From positions 248,001 through 312,000 of the forward strand of contig CAOLHI010000493.1 of assembly GCA_948474755.1 (NCBI GenBank): a DNA stretch of 64,000 nucleotides, in the 5' to 3' direction. Positions 9,855 to 21,221 of the stretch are shown here, piece after piece (positions within the stretch are counted from its first letter, which is position 1; every line of letters begins with the position of its first letter). Below the pieces are notes generated by a model. The model worked only from the letters and a program-made list of their open reading frames with translations. It was not told where the DNA came from and did not search any database. Source of the stretch: Ctenosaura bakeri (Eukaryota > Chordata > Lepidosauria > Squamata > Iguanidae). Made by a program: the position numbers and the translations under genes.

Positions 9855-10478
9855 GTTGTTGTGTGCCTTCAAGTTTTTTCTGACTTAATGGCCTTCCCTA
9901 ATATGGATCAGTCATAGGGTTTTCTTGGCAAGATTTGTTCAGAGAGGATTTGCCATGGGAAGCCTCTCTGAGGCTGAGAGTGTGTGACCTTCCTATGTAG
10001 CGGAATTGAGATAGAGACCCACGGTTTTAGAAAAAAGATTTATTGTGCACAATGTCCCAGTGAGATACCTCTCAAAAGTCTGAGCCCCGCCTCCTTACAT
10101 TCAGAGCAATGTATACATCTCCAATACATATACATCACATGGTCAAGAAAAGAAAACTGACACGTACAAATGGCTCCCACCATTCTCCTGCGTAAACTTA
10201 CTAATGTTGCAAAGTAAAGGAAGGATAGCGAGGCACCTTCCATCCTCCCTAACATTCTATCTCACAGAGTACCATTGTATTCCTTTCAAACACAGAGAGA
10301 GACTTCAACTGCAGAGAAAATCAACGGCTCCAGCTGCTCTTCCCTCATACCCAGAGGTCATCTAGACTGACCCACTTTACCTAAGTGCACCCCGTTGGTT
10401 TCCGTGGCTAAGCAGGGATTCAAATGCTGTTCTCCTGGAGTCCTATCTGACACTCAAGCCATTACATCACACTGTTGT
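9855..10478 (-). mobile_element. tRNA-derived SINE split by an LTR
   Basis: The complement of 9855-9991 gives the SINE tail and body; the complement of 10384-10478 gives the head with its B-box region. The two parts are collinear and separated exactly by the insertion at 9996-10379. Confidence 0.72.
9996..10379 (-). mobile_element. Small solo LTR inside a SINE
   Basis: A 384-bp insertion flanked by CCTA on both sides (9992-9995, 10380-10383). On the minus strand it has AATAAA (near 10040) and ends CGCTACA. The opposite end starts TAAAG rather than TG, so one terminus may have mutated. No coding region. Confidence 0.55.
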
Positions 10479-10684
10479 TCTGTTACCTCAAAAGATGGAG
10501 GACCTTGAGGTCTTCCAGCAGTACCTGTGTATCCATGAAACAGTGGAGAATATTAGCTCAATAAAGGAGGCCTGTGTGAGCCGGGTAACCTAGTGGGATC
10601 TTTCAACACTTTTGTCCACTAGTACTCATGTGGGAATACTAGTCAGAGATTCAAAGAATATCTTTAAAATGCTTTATTGGGGAA

Positions 10685-11083
10685 CTAGCATATTTACCCG
10701 GCGTTGCCCGGGATTTTAATTTCTCACAGGTAATACTTGTTAGAAGAGATCCTGTGTGTCCAGTACATGTAGCTTTTCCCCATATTCCACAATCCAATCT
10801 GTATTCAGAGTTATTAACATACAGAGTTTGGGTTCCTGAGGGAATACACTGCCCTCCTTCTTGCTGCTAGATCTCATCTCCATAGCAACCGACCTGAGCT
10901 CTCCCACTGAGAATTCTAAAGGGCCCTCCCTGAACTAGTGATCCCAGGATTCCATAGAATCTTCACGGGCAGCCAATGATATGAGGTCTTTTTGCCTCAT
11001 ACAGCCAATCATATGAGGTCTTCACCTGCCTGACACACACAGACAAACTCACAGACAAACCCTGACTTTGACTTTTATATAGA
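10685..11083 (-). mobile_element. Helitron, copy 2
   Basis: On the minus strand it starts TCTATATAAAAGTCAAAG and ends CCCGGGCAACGCCGGGTAAA then TATGCTAG, the best preserved 3' hairpin and CTAG end in the window. It has inserted into an LTR-like AT-rich region (10600-11400) whose AATAAA is on the minus strand. It carries the same MITE-derived patch as copies 1 and 3. Confidence 0.82.
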
Positions 11084-11409
11084 ATATTAATCTACTATAT
11101 TAATATACTAGATATTAATATACTATATTGATTAATATAGTAGATTAATCAATCAAGCACACAAGATCCAAGCAGTCTCACAACCATATAAGACTAACTG
11201 AAGTAAAAGGGAGAGGAAAAAAATTGGATAGCAAAGTTCTCAAGGAAAAATTAGTAGTAATTACCAATCTTGAAGAGGGGGACCTTTAGGAGTTTGCTGA
11301 TTTTTCTGTCTGTGAACAACCCTTAGAAAGACAGGCAGGACAGGAAAGATTGGCACCCATTTGGGGAAGAAAGATTAGGTAGAAGTTGAATAATTAAATA
11401 AAAATATTG

Positions 11410-11602
11410 TTGTTGCTGCTGTGTGCTTTCAAGCCATTTCCAACTTATGGCGTACCTAAAGTGAACCTATCGCAGGGTTTTCTTGGCATGGTTTGTTCAG
11501 AGGGGTTTTTGCCTTTGCCTTCCTCTGTGGCTGAGAGAGTGTGACTTGCCCATGGCCTTCCAGTCTTCCAGTGCTCAAACCACAACACCACACTGGCTCA
11601 CT
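11410..11602 (-). mobile_element. tRNA-derived SINE
   Basis: The complement shows the whole family layout, from a head near 11600 (CCAGTGTGGTGTTGTGGTTT) to the L2-like tail ending in CAGCAACAACAA. Confidence 0.75.
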
Positions 11603-11619
11603 GGGTTATCCTTTACTAA

Positions 11620-11822
11620 GCTCCATTTCTGCACTACACTGTTATAGTGCTATCATTCCACTTTCAACCTCATATGGAATCCTAGGGCTTGCATTGTAGG
11701 GAGGGGCATTTAGAATTTTCAGCCAGGGAGCTCTTTGGCCTCACGAAACTACAAACTCCAGAATTCCAAAGGATGTCGAAAGTGAAATAATAGCACTATA
11801 ATAGTGTAGTGCAGAGATGACC
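11620..11822. mobile_element. Palindromic MITE, copy 5
   Basis: Long-centre subtype, GCTCCATTTCTGCACTACAC to GTAGTGCAGAGATGACC, with a clean 3-bp TAA duplication on each side (11617-11619, 11823-11825). Confidence 0.85.
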
Positions 11823-11950
11823 TAAATTTCTATCCTTCGAAAGAGGTCTGAGTGAGATAGGTGGTTCTCCCACCTCACTGCAGTTTTGGTCCTCACAAAT
11901 CCCCTAGCCCTTTTACTCCACCCTGAGAGGGTCCCTCTGTCCTCTTGCAG

Positions 11951-12076
11951 GTCACAACTGAGGACGAGGCTTCTGTTGGTTCGGACTCAAGCCCGACTCT
12001 GCCTAATGCTGAACAAGAGGCGCTGCATATTGTGATCAAGCAGGAAGAGGATGAGGAAGAGAGCCAAGGGCGGGCC
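11951..12076 (+). pseudogene. Gene P exon: KRAB-A-like linker remnant
   Basis: Preceded by a strong acceptor (CCTCTTGCAG). The frame reads VTTEDEASVGSDSS, then LPNAEQEALHIVIKQEEDEE, and meets TGA at 12077. A canonical KRAB-A exon is 127 bp; the open part here is 126 bp and aligns loosely with it (VTxED at the start, AEQEAL where KRAB has xQRAL). The expected donor after it is missing (CCTGAATTT instead of G|GTRA), consistent with a small deletion. VIKQEE fits a SUMO-acceptor consensus. From 12080 to 12450 I see nothing recognisable. Confidence 0.55.
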
Positions 12077-12449
12077 TGAATTTGTTTCTGGATTTTTGAG
12101 TGCTCTGAATCCCCCTCCTCAGCTGAGCTGCAGTGGCTCCATCCAGCCTTTCAGGGAGCGTTAGAACTTCCACGCTTTAAAGCAGCAGAACTAGTGCTAG
12201 GCCCATGTCAATACTTTTTTTTTGGCTTTACAGAAAGAGGCACGAAGCCCACAGTGCAATGCCTTTGCTTTGAATGTGCAAGGCAATTGGAAGCTTGTAG
12301 TGCTAGTCTGCTCCATTGCTGGCCAGTACTTGGTTGGATAAAAATGAGGTGACATTTGCCCCAGTAAAAAAATACATTTGATGAGCATGTGGAACACCTG
12401 GGGAATGACTTGGCAAGTTATGACATATTCCCTAGGGGACCTGTAGTAA

Positions 12450-12710
12450 GGTCTGAGTCATGATGCTGAAATCATGCAAGGAGTTGCATCAGCTCGTGAC
12501 ATGGAAGCAAGTGTGTATAAAAGAGGAGCAGGAATGCTTGCTCTCTCTCTGACTCTGAATCTCTGCATCCGAATCTCTGTCTGACGCTGAATGGATCTGC
12601 ATATCCTGTGTATAGATGTATATACTGCAACTGTGAAGATTAAAGCCTCCAGGTATTTTTGGATGACAAATTCTGTGTCTGTGAGTTTACTAACCAGTGC
12701 GAGAGGGGTC
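12450..12710 (+). mobile_element. Possible LTR fragment
   Basis: Contains GTGTATAAAAGAGG (about 12511), a TC-rich stretch and ATTAAA (about 12638), the order expected of an LTR. Boundaries and duplications are not visible. Open frames on both strands across 12458-13151 do not resemble a protein family. Confidence 0.35.
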
Positions 12711-12959
12711 AGAGCTGATGCTGTAGTTGTACTCTGCTGCACACACTTTTTGCTGTTTGGAAGCTCTGCTATGTTTATGCTTGCCTCTGAGACACTGTTT
12801 GTCCAGAGAGCAGCGGTTCCGGGGATAATTTTGTGCTGGTGCTGTAAATCATCTCCCGTCATACTTGGCAATGCAAGTGCACTCAAGTGTGCTCTTGAAT
12901 ACCTAGTACCTGAGGGAAGGGACAAGGCTGCCCTGTCTTCCTTGGGCACTCAGGGACAG

Positions 12960-12996
12960 CTGGGTGAGGCCAAAGCACACCTTGGGCCTCACCCAG
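12960..12996. repeat. 16-bp inverted repeat
   Basis: CTGGGTGAGGCCAAAG and CTTGGGCCTCACCCAG pair with one mismatch around a 5-base loop. No flanking T-run or gene gives it an obvious role. Confidence 0.6.
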
Positions 12997-13139
12997 GAAA
13001 GAAGGGGCAATCTCCACCCTTCAGGGTGCAGATGCAGCTGTACTTACATAGATCTACACTCTACGCACAGTCCCACTGGATTTTGGCCTCGGTTTTGGCA
13101 CAGTCCTACTGGATTTTGGCCTTGGTGAGAGAATGGTTA

Positions 13140-13915
13140 ACGTTACCCTAAGAAGTGGGGGACTTTGAGATCTACTCACAATGCCAGCATCTCTTTAGAA
13201 TTTGAGGGAATTATAGCTCAAAGAGATCCCGCGAGAGGAAGGTAACGGTAGGGTCTTTTCACCCAAGTATGCCAGTACTAACTATAGAGGGGACTCCAAT
13301 TAAAAGTTAATAAAGTGTTTTATTGGGATTGACAAAAACACGAGAAATCAGACACTCGTAGGAACCATAAGGCTATCAGAAGGTGAGGCAAGAAAGGTTG
13401 GATAGAGAGAGATTGGGCGGAAAGGGTGATAGTTACCAGTCCTGAAGAAGATTTTCGAAGTGGAGAGACTCAGACAATGTCTGAATGTAGCATGGAAGAA
13501 CAGCAGTCTGAGCATTACGTTCACTGCATTACAATTTGCTGGGGCTGAATCTAGGGTTTATATACCCTATTTCCTACTCTGAAAGGGGCTGCATAGACAA
13601 AATGGCAATGCCTTTCTTATGGAGTCCAGAATGGGCTGACTGGCTCACATTTAGATGGCAAAACATTGATGGGAGTCATGACAATCTCTTAATGCCTTGG
13701 TAGGACAGGAGGTATAAGAAAGATTTCCGCAGGGTGAGGTCAAGAGATGATCCCTGATTGCTTTGCCTGAGCAGTTTTATTTCCATGGCTTTTGAGTGTG
13801 CTTGCAAGCCTGAGCTGTTGTAAAGATTAGCATAAACTCATTAGCATCTGGATTTCCTGCCAAATCCTTTCTGAACTTATGACCTGACCATGTCTCAGGT
13901 CAGCCTGATCTGACA
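13140..13915 (-). mobile_element. Probable solo LTR
   Basis: On the minus strand it carries a TATA box (GGGTATATAAACC, about 13558-13570) and then CCAATAAAACAC (about 13320). The high-coordinate end reads CTGACA. A matching left terminus was not found, so boundaries are approximate. Confidence 0.5.
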
Positions 13916-13966
13916 GTCCACTCTCCAGTCAGCATGCCTTCAATCATGTTTTTTTGGCCATAAATA

Positions 13967-14968
13967 TGTTACCCTGTTTACTGGGGGTCCCGGGAGGGGC
14001 GCCTATACAACCAAACAACAATAACACTTTGGGGGAAATTAGCTTAGAGCACTGCTGGCAAAACGAGAGGCAAGGTAATGCAGCAGGATCTTGTAACCCA
14101 ATGTTTACGGGGTCGGGCCAAGTCAAAAAGAAAACTGCGTTGGAAATTAATGAATGATCTTTATTAAATACAGGCACACAATCTAGGCAACACACGCACA
14201 CAGATAACTAAGAAAAATAAAGGTTTGAGTTGGATAGTGGGATTTTTGAGAGGGATAGTTGATTCGGGTGATACAGAACCTGTTCCTGGAGCCTGGAGAG
14301 AAGATAGAGAGTGAAGCTGGGGTGTGATGTAGCTCAGCACGTGAGGCTGAGGGGAAGCTCACCGGGCAAAGTGGCAGCAAGACAGTCTGGAACTCGGGAG
14401 CGATCCTGGGTTGAGCAGTCTCAGTTACTGGAACTGAGGGGAAGGCTCGCCAAGCAGAGCAGCAGCAAGGCTGGATGGAACTCAGGAGCCATCCGAGAAT
14501 GGTCTTGGAATCAGGGGTTTTTATAGGGAGAAAATGTGACTGCAGGCTATGCCGTACTTGGGGAAAACAATGCTATTTAGGAGTGGGACAAATCTTTGGA
14601 AAGGTCAGAATTTAGCATGATTGAATTAAGTCCGAATTGACAAAGAGTTAGCCCGTTTGCAAATGCAGGGTGCTTGGCAGTTGAGTATTCATCTTACCAG
14701 GTTGCCTGCTCGGGGCAGGGAGTCCTTTTGTAAACAGCGTGCATATATAATGAAGGTGTCTGCAGCGAGGTCTCCTAAAGCAAGGATCTGGCTATTATTG
14801 GCCTGCCTGGGTAGAGAATGGAATGTACAGCAATTAGTGGCCGCGCCTAGTCTGTGCTTGTCCGGGGGCCTCACAAACACGTGGAGAGGGATGGTGGAAG
14901 AGAGCCAAATTGTGATATCAAAATGATATCCTTATGCTATCTCCAAGGAGGTACAACCTACAGTAACA
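13967..14968 (-). mobile_element. Solo LTR, second copy of the 604-1460 family
   Basis: Starts TGTTACCCTG and ends CAGTAACA, with internal homology to 604-1460 (shared GGGGTTTTTATAGGGA, TATCAAAATGATAT, GGCGCC). On the minus strand a TATA box (about 14514-14529) precedes AATAAA (about 14160). Only a 3-bp ATA flank matches on both sides. It lies in the last intron of Gene P. Confidence 0.75.
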
Positions 14969-15257
14969 ATATGTTCAGTGATGAAAATAGCACATCCCAC
15001 AGCATGGGGAGTATACGGTATGATAACACTAGCATAGTTCTCATAGCAGTTCTTCTCCTGCTTTCAGGGTGGTGGCGGAGAGCACTCTCTTCCCTTCCAG
15101 CACTCTTATCCCAATCTGCTGCCCGCTTGATCGGGGCAATTCATTGAGTTTGGCTTGCCAACTCCAGGTGGCAACTCAGGCTCTGTTTGTAAACTTCTAA
15201 TGTCAATGAATCCATCATTTTCCAAGGCGAGTAAGCTTTGTCTCTTTATTCCAGCAG

Positions 15258-16192
15258 GTGAGGCCTGCAAGACTGAGAATGAAGAGGAACCCAATGATTT
15301 ATCCTTGGAAAGAGCCTAGCGCCTCCTTGAGGAAAGAGCAGCTTGGAATCAGTGTCCCCTGTGTGGCAAAAGCTTCGGCTGTAAATCAGATCTTAACAGA
15401 CACCAAAAAACTCACACGGGGGAGAAGCCGTTCCGATGCTTTGAGTGTGGAAAAAGCTTTAGTCGGGGTGACTATCTTATGTTGCATCAAAAATTTCACC
15501 AAGAGGAGAAGCCATATAAATGCTCAGAATGTGGAAAAGGCTTCTATCGAAGTACCCGTCTTATTTCACACACCAGAATTCACATGGCAGAGAAATTGTA
15601 TAAATGTTCAAGCTGCAGTAAGAGCTTTGGTGACCAAGCAAAGCTTATACAACACAAGAGGATCAAGCACACAAGTGAGAGACCGCATAAATGTTCAGAA
15701 TGTGGAAAGAGCTTCACTCGAAGCACACACCTTACCAGGCACCAAAGAATCCACACAGGCAAAGTACTTTATAAATGTTTGGACTGTAACAAGAGGTTCA
15801 GTCATAGCAAGCATCTTATTTCTCACCAGCAAACTCACACAGGAGAGAAACCTTATAAATGCCTGGCATGTGGGAAGAGTTTTAATTTCAGTGGAAACCT
15901 CACTTCACATCTGAGGATGCACACGGGAGAGAAACCGTTTGAATGTTCACAGTGTGGAAAGAATTTCAGTCAAAGTGCCCATCTTACTTTGCATCAGAGA
16001 ATGCACACAGGAGAGAAACCACATCGCTGCTCAGAGTGTGGTAAGAGCTTTAATCAGAGCAGCAACCTTGCTTCCCATCAAATAATCCACACAGGGGAGA
16101 AACCATATAAATGCTCAGTTTGTGGAAGATGCTTTTCGCGGAGTGACTCTCTGATTTTCCATCAAAGGACCCACATGGGAGAAACCATATAA
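15258..16192 (+). pseudogene. Gene P exon: 10-finger C2H2 exon, interrupted
   Basis: The exon follows a TTTATTCCAGCAG acceptor and is read in phase 1 (GEACKTENEEEP). An in-frame TAG at 15317-15319 lies before the fingers. From 15320 the frame is open for 290 residues with ten C2H2 fingers of the CxxC-x12-HxxxH type joined by TGEKP-like linkers; the first is CPLCGKSFGCKSDLNRHQKTH-like and the last ends HQRTH. After finger 10 a 2-bp deletion (GGAGAAACC instead of GGAGAGAAACC) shifts the frame into TAA at 16190, destroying an eleventh finger whose remains (TGCTCAGAGTGTGG) follow. No finger has lost a zinc ligand, so decay is recent or a finger-only product from Met 15479 persists. Confidence 0.85.
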
Positions 16193-16316
16193 GTGCTCAG
16201 AGTGTGGACAAAATACAGGCTTCACATTACAGGGAAGCAGCTACATAAATATATTTTGCATGATCAGCATTTGGCATTTGGAAAGGTTTTAGTTTTTCAA
16301 AAGTTGTTTTCTGCAC

Positions 16317-16322
16317 ATTAAA
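16317..16322 (+). terminator. Possible poly(A) signal of Gene P
   Basis: ATTAAA lies 125 bp after the final stop of the zinc-finger exon, within otherwise featureless 3' sequence (16193-16370). Confidence 0.35.
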
Positions 16323-16371
16323 CAATGCTAATTTGACCAGCCCTTACAAGTTCTCTGTTGCTTTGTACTTT

Positions 16372-16426
16372 ATATTATATATATATATATATATGTACGT
16401 ATGTATATGTATAAGTATATATATAA
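16372..16426. repeat. (TA)n-rich microsatellite
   Basis: Runs of TATATA with TATG interruptions, ending where a MITE inserted. Confidence 0.85.
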
Positions 16427-16627
16427 GGGCATTTCCTCACTACACTGTTATAGTGCTATTATTCCACTTTCAACATCCTGTGGAATTCTGGGGTTTGTAG
16501 TTTACTGAGGCCAAAGAGCTCTTGGCTGAGAATTCTAAAGGCTCCTCCCTAAACTATAAACCCCAGGATTCCGCAGAATGTTGAAAATGGAATAATAACA
16601 CTATAACAGTGTAGTACAGAAATGGCC
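16427..16627. mobile_element. Palindromic MITE, copy 6, at a Helitron 5' end
   Basis: GGGCATTTCCTCACTACAC to GTACAGAAATGGCC. Flanks are TAA and AAA. The sequence after it (AAAGTCAAAGTTTGTCTGTG) is the inner 5' region of a Helitron, so this MITE apparently displaced the Helitron's first bases. Confidence 0.75.
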
Positions 16628-17017
16628 AAAGTCAAAGTTTGTCTGTGTCAGGTGAAAACCTCATATGATTCGCTGTGTCAGGCGAAGTCCTCATATGATT
16701 GGCTGTGTAGGAAGATTCAGTGGAATCCTGGGGTTTACAGTTTAAGGAAGGGCCTTTAGAATTCTCAACCAGAGAGCTCTTGGGCCACAGGCTGGTTGCT
16801 GTGGAGATGAGGCCTAGCAGCAAGGAGGAGGGCAGTGTATTCCTTCAAGAACCTAACCTCTGTATGTTAAGAACTCTGGGATTGGGGAATATGAGGAAAA
16901 GTTACAAGTACTGGACAAGACAGTTTGGGGTGTTAGAGACACAGGATCTCAAATCTTTCTAACAAGTATTACCTATGAGAAAATAAAATCCCGGGCAATG
17001 CTGGGTAGATACGCTAG
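16628..17017 (+). mobile_element. Helitron, copy 3
   Basis: Starts inside the family's 5' region and ends CCCGGGCAATGCTGGGTAGA then TACGCTAG, followed by T. Contains the MITE-like patch (about 16713-16790) shared by all three copies. From 17018 to 17489 nothing else is recognised. Confidence 0.78.
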
Positions 17018-17489
17018 TTGTGAATAAAGTTAGAAAATGTGTCAAAGGTTATATATTTTATTATTGTAGAGAAGTAGGACTTTCTCTTGCGTCTCTTCTT
17101 CCCAAGGTCCCTTGGAACCCAAAGGCACTCCATAATATGTTCCAATATTACTTTTTGTGGGGTTATTTAAAATCCTTTTGTTCTCTGCTTACATGTATAA
17201 ATGTTAGGTTTTGTACTCATGGGGCCTGACAGCACTGACTCATCTTCAAGCTACCTGAGCCACGGAGTGTGAAACAATGTTATGAAGTCCAGAGATGCTA
17301 TGGAAAGAACTTCTGGAGTAATACACGTTCAACACTTCACAACCAAGGAAGAGTTGCCTTGTTTTTATTAGTGGGTATTTGGTTGGTGGTTGGAAGAAGG
17401 TTGTATTTTCATTGCTAATAAGAATGGCAGCGGCTATCTTCAGTGGCAGCAGGTGATTTCCATGTCCGTGGAGTGTTGAATCTGATCCA

Positions 17490-17694
17490 GGGGCCTCTCT
17501 GCATTACACTGTTACAGTCCTATTATTTCACTTTCAACATCTTATTGAATTCTGGGATTTGTAGTTTAGGGAGGAGCATCTAAGAATTCTCAGCCAGAGA
17601 GCTCTTTGGCCTCAGTAAACTACAGACCCCAGAATTCCACACGATGTTGAAAGTGGAATAATAGCACTATAATATCGTAGGGTGGAAATGACCC
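17490..17694. mobile_element. Palindromic MITE, copy 7
   Basis: Long-centre subtype, GGGCCTCTCTGCATTACAC to GGTGGAAATGACC. The stretch 17695-18270 shows only unassigned sequence. Confidence 0.75.
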
Positions 17695-18279
17695 AGGTTT
17701 CAGTCCATAATTTATAGCAGGGGTGGAGCAACTCCCATGGGGCGGGGGCCAATTTCATCCTCCCTATTTCCCCCAAAGGCCGGTTCCCCAACAATGACTC
17801 CAAATATCTCTAATTATGTTGGAGTCCTTCACAAAATGGTGACCTGCAATATATCAGGTCACTTCCCATCACCATTTTAAGGACTCCAAGGAAGATAGAG
17901 ATGTTTGGGGGTTCTGGGAAGATTTCTGTGTTAGGCTAGGGGTGTGTTGCAAGTTTTGGTGGCATTCTGTGTGTTTTCAGGTGAAAAATGCACAAGAAGC
18001 CGCACTGATTGTTTGAAAAACTGGGCATCCAGGGGCTGTCGTAGAGCTTCAGGGGCCAGAAGAGTGGAGTTCAGGGCCATATGTGGCCCCTGGGCAAGAC
18101 TTAGCTCATGCCTGTCCTAACTAGCTGAGCCCAGCAGCTGGGAAATGTTTAAGAGCAGTCCATGGGTGCCAAACTTTAATTGAGAGAAAGCCAGAAAGGA
18201 GCTGCTTTTCCCCCAGGAGCAGAAACTAGACCTTTATCACCTTGAATTAGGTAAGGAGATTTCAATGTCTATGTGTGTG

Positions 18280-18735
18280 AGAAATAGCAGAAAAGACTCG
18301 TAAAACAATTTAGCACAGGATCGGCTGAAGCATTAATGTTTATTAAAAGTACGTTTCTGCAGAAGAGGGTGCTCCCCAGAGAGAAGGACACACCCCAGTA
18401 TTGAATACCTCATATTTTATCCCCAGTCCCCATTGCAGGTTTTCCCTCCCCTGGGATCCCACAGGTTACAGCCTATCAGGATCACCTGAGAAGTTACATT
18501 TCCCCTTCCCCATATTTACAGTATGAGTGATCACACACTAATCATGCATTTCCCTCGTGTATCCTTAATTCTCATTAGCAGTTTCAAAATGCCCCTTGGT
18601 GTAATCACCCTAACAGTTTCTAACCACCCCTGCTTCGAAACCATGCCAACCTTTTTTCTTATATTCCTTGTCAACCAGTTTACTCCTTACAGACGCCCTT
18701 GTCCTGTCTGGTGTGTTGTTATCTGAAGCACACCA
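18280..18735 (-). mobile_element. Probable LTR, minus orientation
   Basis: Read on the minus strand: a TATA-like GGGGATAAAATATG (about 18408-18424), then TTTTAATAAACATTAATG (about 18335-18350). Termini not fixed. Between 18740 and 19380 I see only AT-rich unassigned sequence. Confidence 0.45.
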
Positions 18736-19390
18736 GCCACCCTAAAGATCCAAGGTCTTGGAGGCCCTCTTTTGTTCGGCTGCCAATTTTAGGAAGCTGT
18801 TTTCTTAGACTTAGTGTATTACAGGAGCTCAAATATAAAATATATTGAAATATATGTCTAAATATATCTAAAATATGTGTTATACATATAAGCTAATATA
18901 TATGCTTCTAATACATGTTATTAATACTGTATACCCAGTGCAGAAGCTAAAATAGATTTCACTTCTCTCAATGTGCAAGAAAAAAAATGGAAGGATTAGC
19001 TCTTTTCAGTAGTCTATGTATTTGTGTTATCTTTGTATTATTTTGTTAGGGCTTTGAAGATTACCTATGGGATCTACTGCTCTTTTTTGTCTTGGGCTAA
19101 ACAGGAAAAGGTTCTGAATGGCAGCAGAGTGCTGAGACATTTTCCTGATTTTTGGAGTCAACAGTCTCTGTAGGGCTTAGAAATATACACAACTCTGGAT
19201 CCTACTTTTTTAACCCCTCAATATTCCCCCCAAGGGTCCACCTCACTTAAATATCTTATTTAAAAAAATTGCATGATTTTGCAGCAATTTCCCCCCAAAA
19301 CCAAACAGAAAACCCTCCACATGTGTGAAAACACATGGAAAACACCCCACTCCCAGAAATATTCTAGAAGATAGTAGCCTCCCCTAATAC

Positions 19391-19490
19391 CTCTGTTTTC
19401 CTCTGCAGTCCTTCTCAAAATGGCAACAGGAATTGATGTCCTGTTACTTCCAGTTGCCATTTTGAGAAGGACTGCAGAAACAAACAGAGA
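19391..19490. repeat. Inverted repeat, about 40-bp arms
   Basis: GCAGTCCTTCTCAAAATGGC is repeated as its complement (GCCATTTTGAGAAGGACTGC) about 40 bp away, with flanking CTCTGTTT mirrored too. A small foldback element or local inverted duplication. Confidence 0.7.
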
Positions 19491-19999
19491 TGTTTGAGCT
19501 TGACATGTGGGGGCAGTCTGTGGAAGGATCTAGAAAGGAAAATTGGCCGGGGCCCATGTAGTTCCCACCTCTGCCCCAAAGGGTTATGTATTTTACTTTC
19601 ACGTAGGACTGCCAATTTAGGGCCATCACAGGCTCTGAATTTCTGGGCTAAAACCTGAGACATAGGGATGGTCCCTGGTAATGTCATTAAAGAACTACAC
19701 AGGTGCTCAGGGTATGCCGTTCAGACTTTACAAATGAACAGATCTAATGTAGGAGAATACACTCTTTTCTTTAAGGCTTGTGGCATTCTGATGACTTCTT
19801 TCAAAGATCTATTTTAGTTATTTTGAACAATGAGAGCTCATGCATGCAACTTATGCAATCGGCCATTAGTAGCTGAAACCCAGTTTTCAGGCAGCAGACT
19901 AGCAATGCAGTGTGTTATTACTATTACCGTGGCCACTCCACTTTTGCAAGGGTTCAGGGTGCAGAGCTAACTAACTCCCCCTTCCAAGTGAGCACTTGC

Positions 20000-20310
20000 C
20001 TCTCCCATTCCCTTTCAGGCCCCTCCCACACTTCTTTCTTTCCTTTTGCCTGGGCACATGTGCTTTCCTTCCATGTGCCCGGGCAAAAGGCAAGGAAATG
20101 GGAGGGGATGAAGGAGGCGAAGACTCCCACATGCCTTCCTTCTCCATGTTTGGTCCTCCCTCCTTCTGTTTGCTGCTGTTTGCCCAAGCAGGGAGAAGGA
20201 AGGCACATGCACTTTGGCAAAAGGCAAGAGAATAGGCGAATGAGGGAAGGCAAGCAGGTGGCTTGCAAATAATCAAATTAGCAAAGGTCAAACCCATGAA
20301 TGTGGAGGAA
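20000..20310. mobile_element. TIR transposon remnant with internal inverted repeat
   Basis: A 19-bp inverted repeat (CCTTTTGCCTGGGCACATG near 20040) lies in GC-rich sequence; the right end CAAACCCATGAATGTGGAGG matches the terminal repeat of the family at 57732. The open frames on both strands here are low-complexity and not gene-like. Confidence 0.45.
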
Positions 20311-20504
20311 AGACCAGAATGGCCAGAACTCTGTATCAGCTACTTAGTTAAGCATACTGAGTATACTAAGTAACTAACTTAAGGAACTTATCTTAGTCCA
20401 TGTTACCAACCCACACACACTCCATATCTGATTTGGTTTAATTGGCAAGATATGATTTAATTGGCAAAATATAGTAATTGAAACTGAGAGAAAATGGATT
20501 CCGA

Positions 20505-21221
20505 TGTGACCATAAGACAAGGCTCGGCAGAGGAAGAACACTGGCGGAAAAAGACTACTGCAAAGTCAGTCAGAATTCTGCTATACGCATAGCCAGTTCA
20601 TTGTCAAGATAAGCACCAGGTAGCTCCAGAGATGATAGACTTAGACCTAGCTATAACCTCTCTGCTGTCAATGCAATAGCAATAGCAATGAGAAGTTCCC
20701 ACCGAAACACTGATTGTTTCAATCCTCCGTTCCATTACCTGGACATCTCTCTTTTTGTCAACTATTACAGAGCTATTACAATAGTCATTAACTCTTTGCC
20801 ACCTAACACTAGGACCGTCAAGCCATTCCGGATCCCATTGTAAGTGTTGCAACACCATTGTCCAGTTGGCCAGACAGCCATTAACACCCCCTCCCTCCAG
20901 GCAGAAACTGGGTATAAAACCCCTCAGTTTTGAGCAGTCAGACACAGTATCTCAGTTGCCGAATGCCATGCTGTCACTCTCATTTCTGAATGAATGCTGT
21001 TCTTGGGTGCAAGCCTAAGCCATATCACTGCTCTCCAGACTGGTAATTATTGCCCATTCCCTCAGCTTCACTATCAACTACTTTTCTCTTTTTTCTTTCA
21101 GTTAGCTCTTGTGTGAGTGCTTGGATCTTGTGTGTGCATGATTGAACTCTCTTCAATAAAACACATTTTCGCTTATTTTGGAATCTCTGGCTGATTCTTT
21201 GCTGCAGAGACCCCGTAAACA
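20505..21221 (+). mobile_element. LTR of an endogenous retrovirus-like element
   Basis: GGGTATAAAACCCC (20910-20923), then CAATAAAACAC (AATAAA at 21155-21160), then a terminal GTAAACA. Directly after it, TTGGTGCCAAAG resembles the start of a tRNA primer-binding site, so this may be a 5' LTR whose interior is gone. No gag, pol or env frame follows (21230-21655 is unassigned). Confidence 0.55.

Noticed and set aside
12458..13151. Opposing open frames of 163 and 186 codons
   Set aside because: They overlap an LTR-like segment and unrelated sequence, have no recognisable protein features, and no splice or promoter context.
604..14968. LTRs at 604 and 13967 as the two ends of one provirus
   Set aside because: They share orientation but differ by about 145 bp and many substitutions, and the DNA between them is Gene P exons, not retroviral genes.
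19910..20297. Five overlapping frames of 70-120 codons
   Set aside because: GC-rich, low-complexity sequence around an inverted repeat in a transposon remnant; the frames are shadows of each other.
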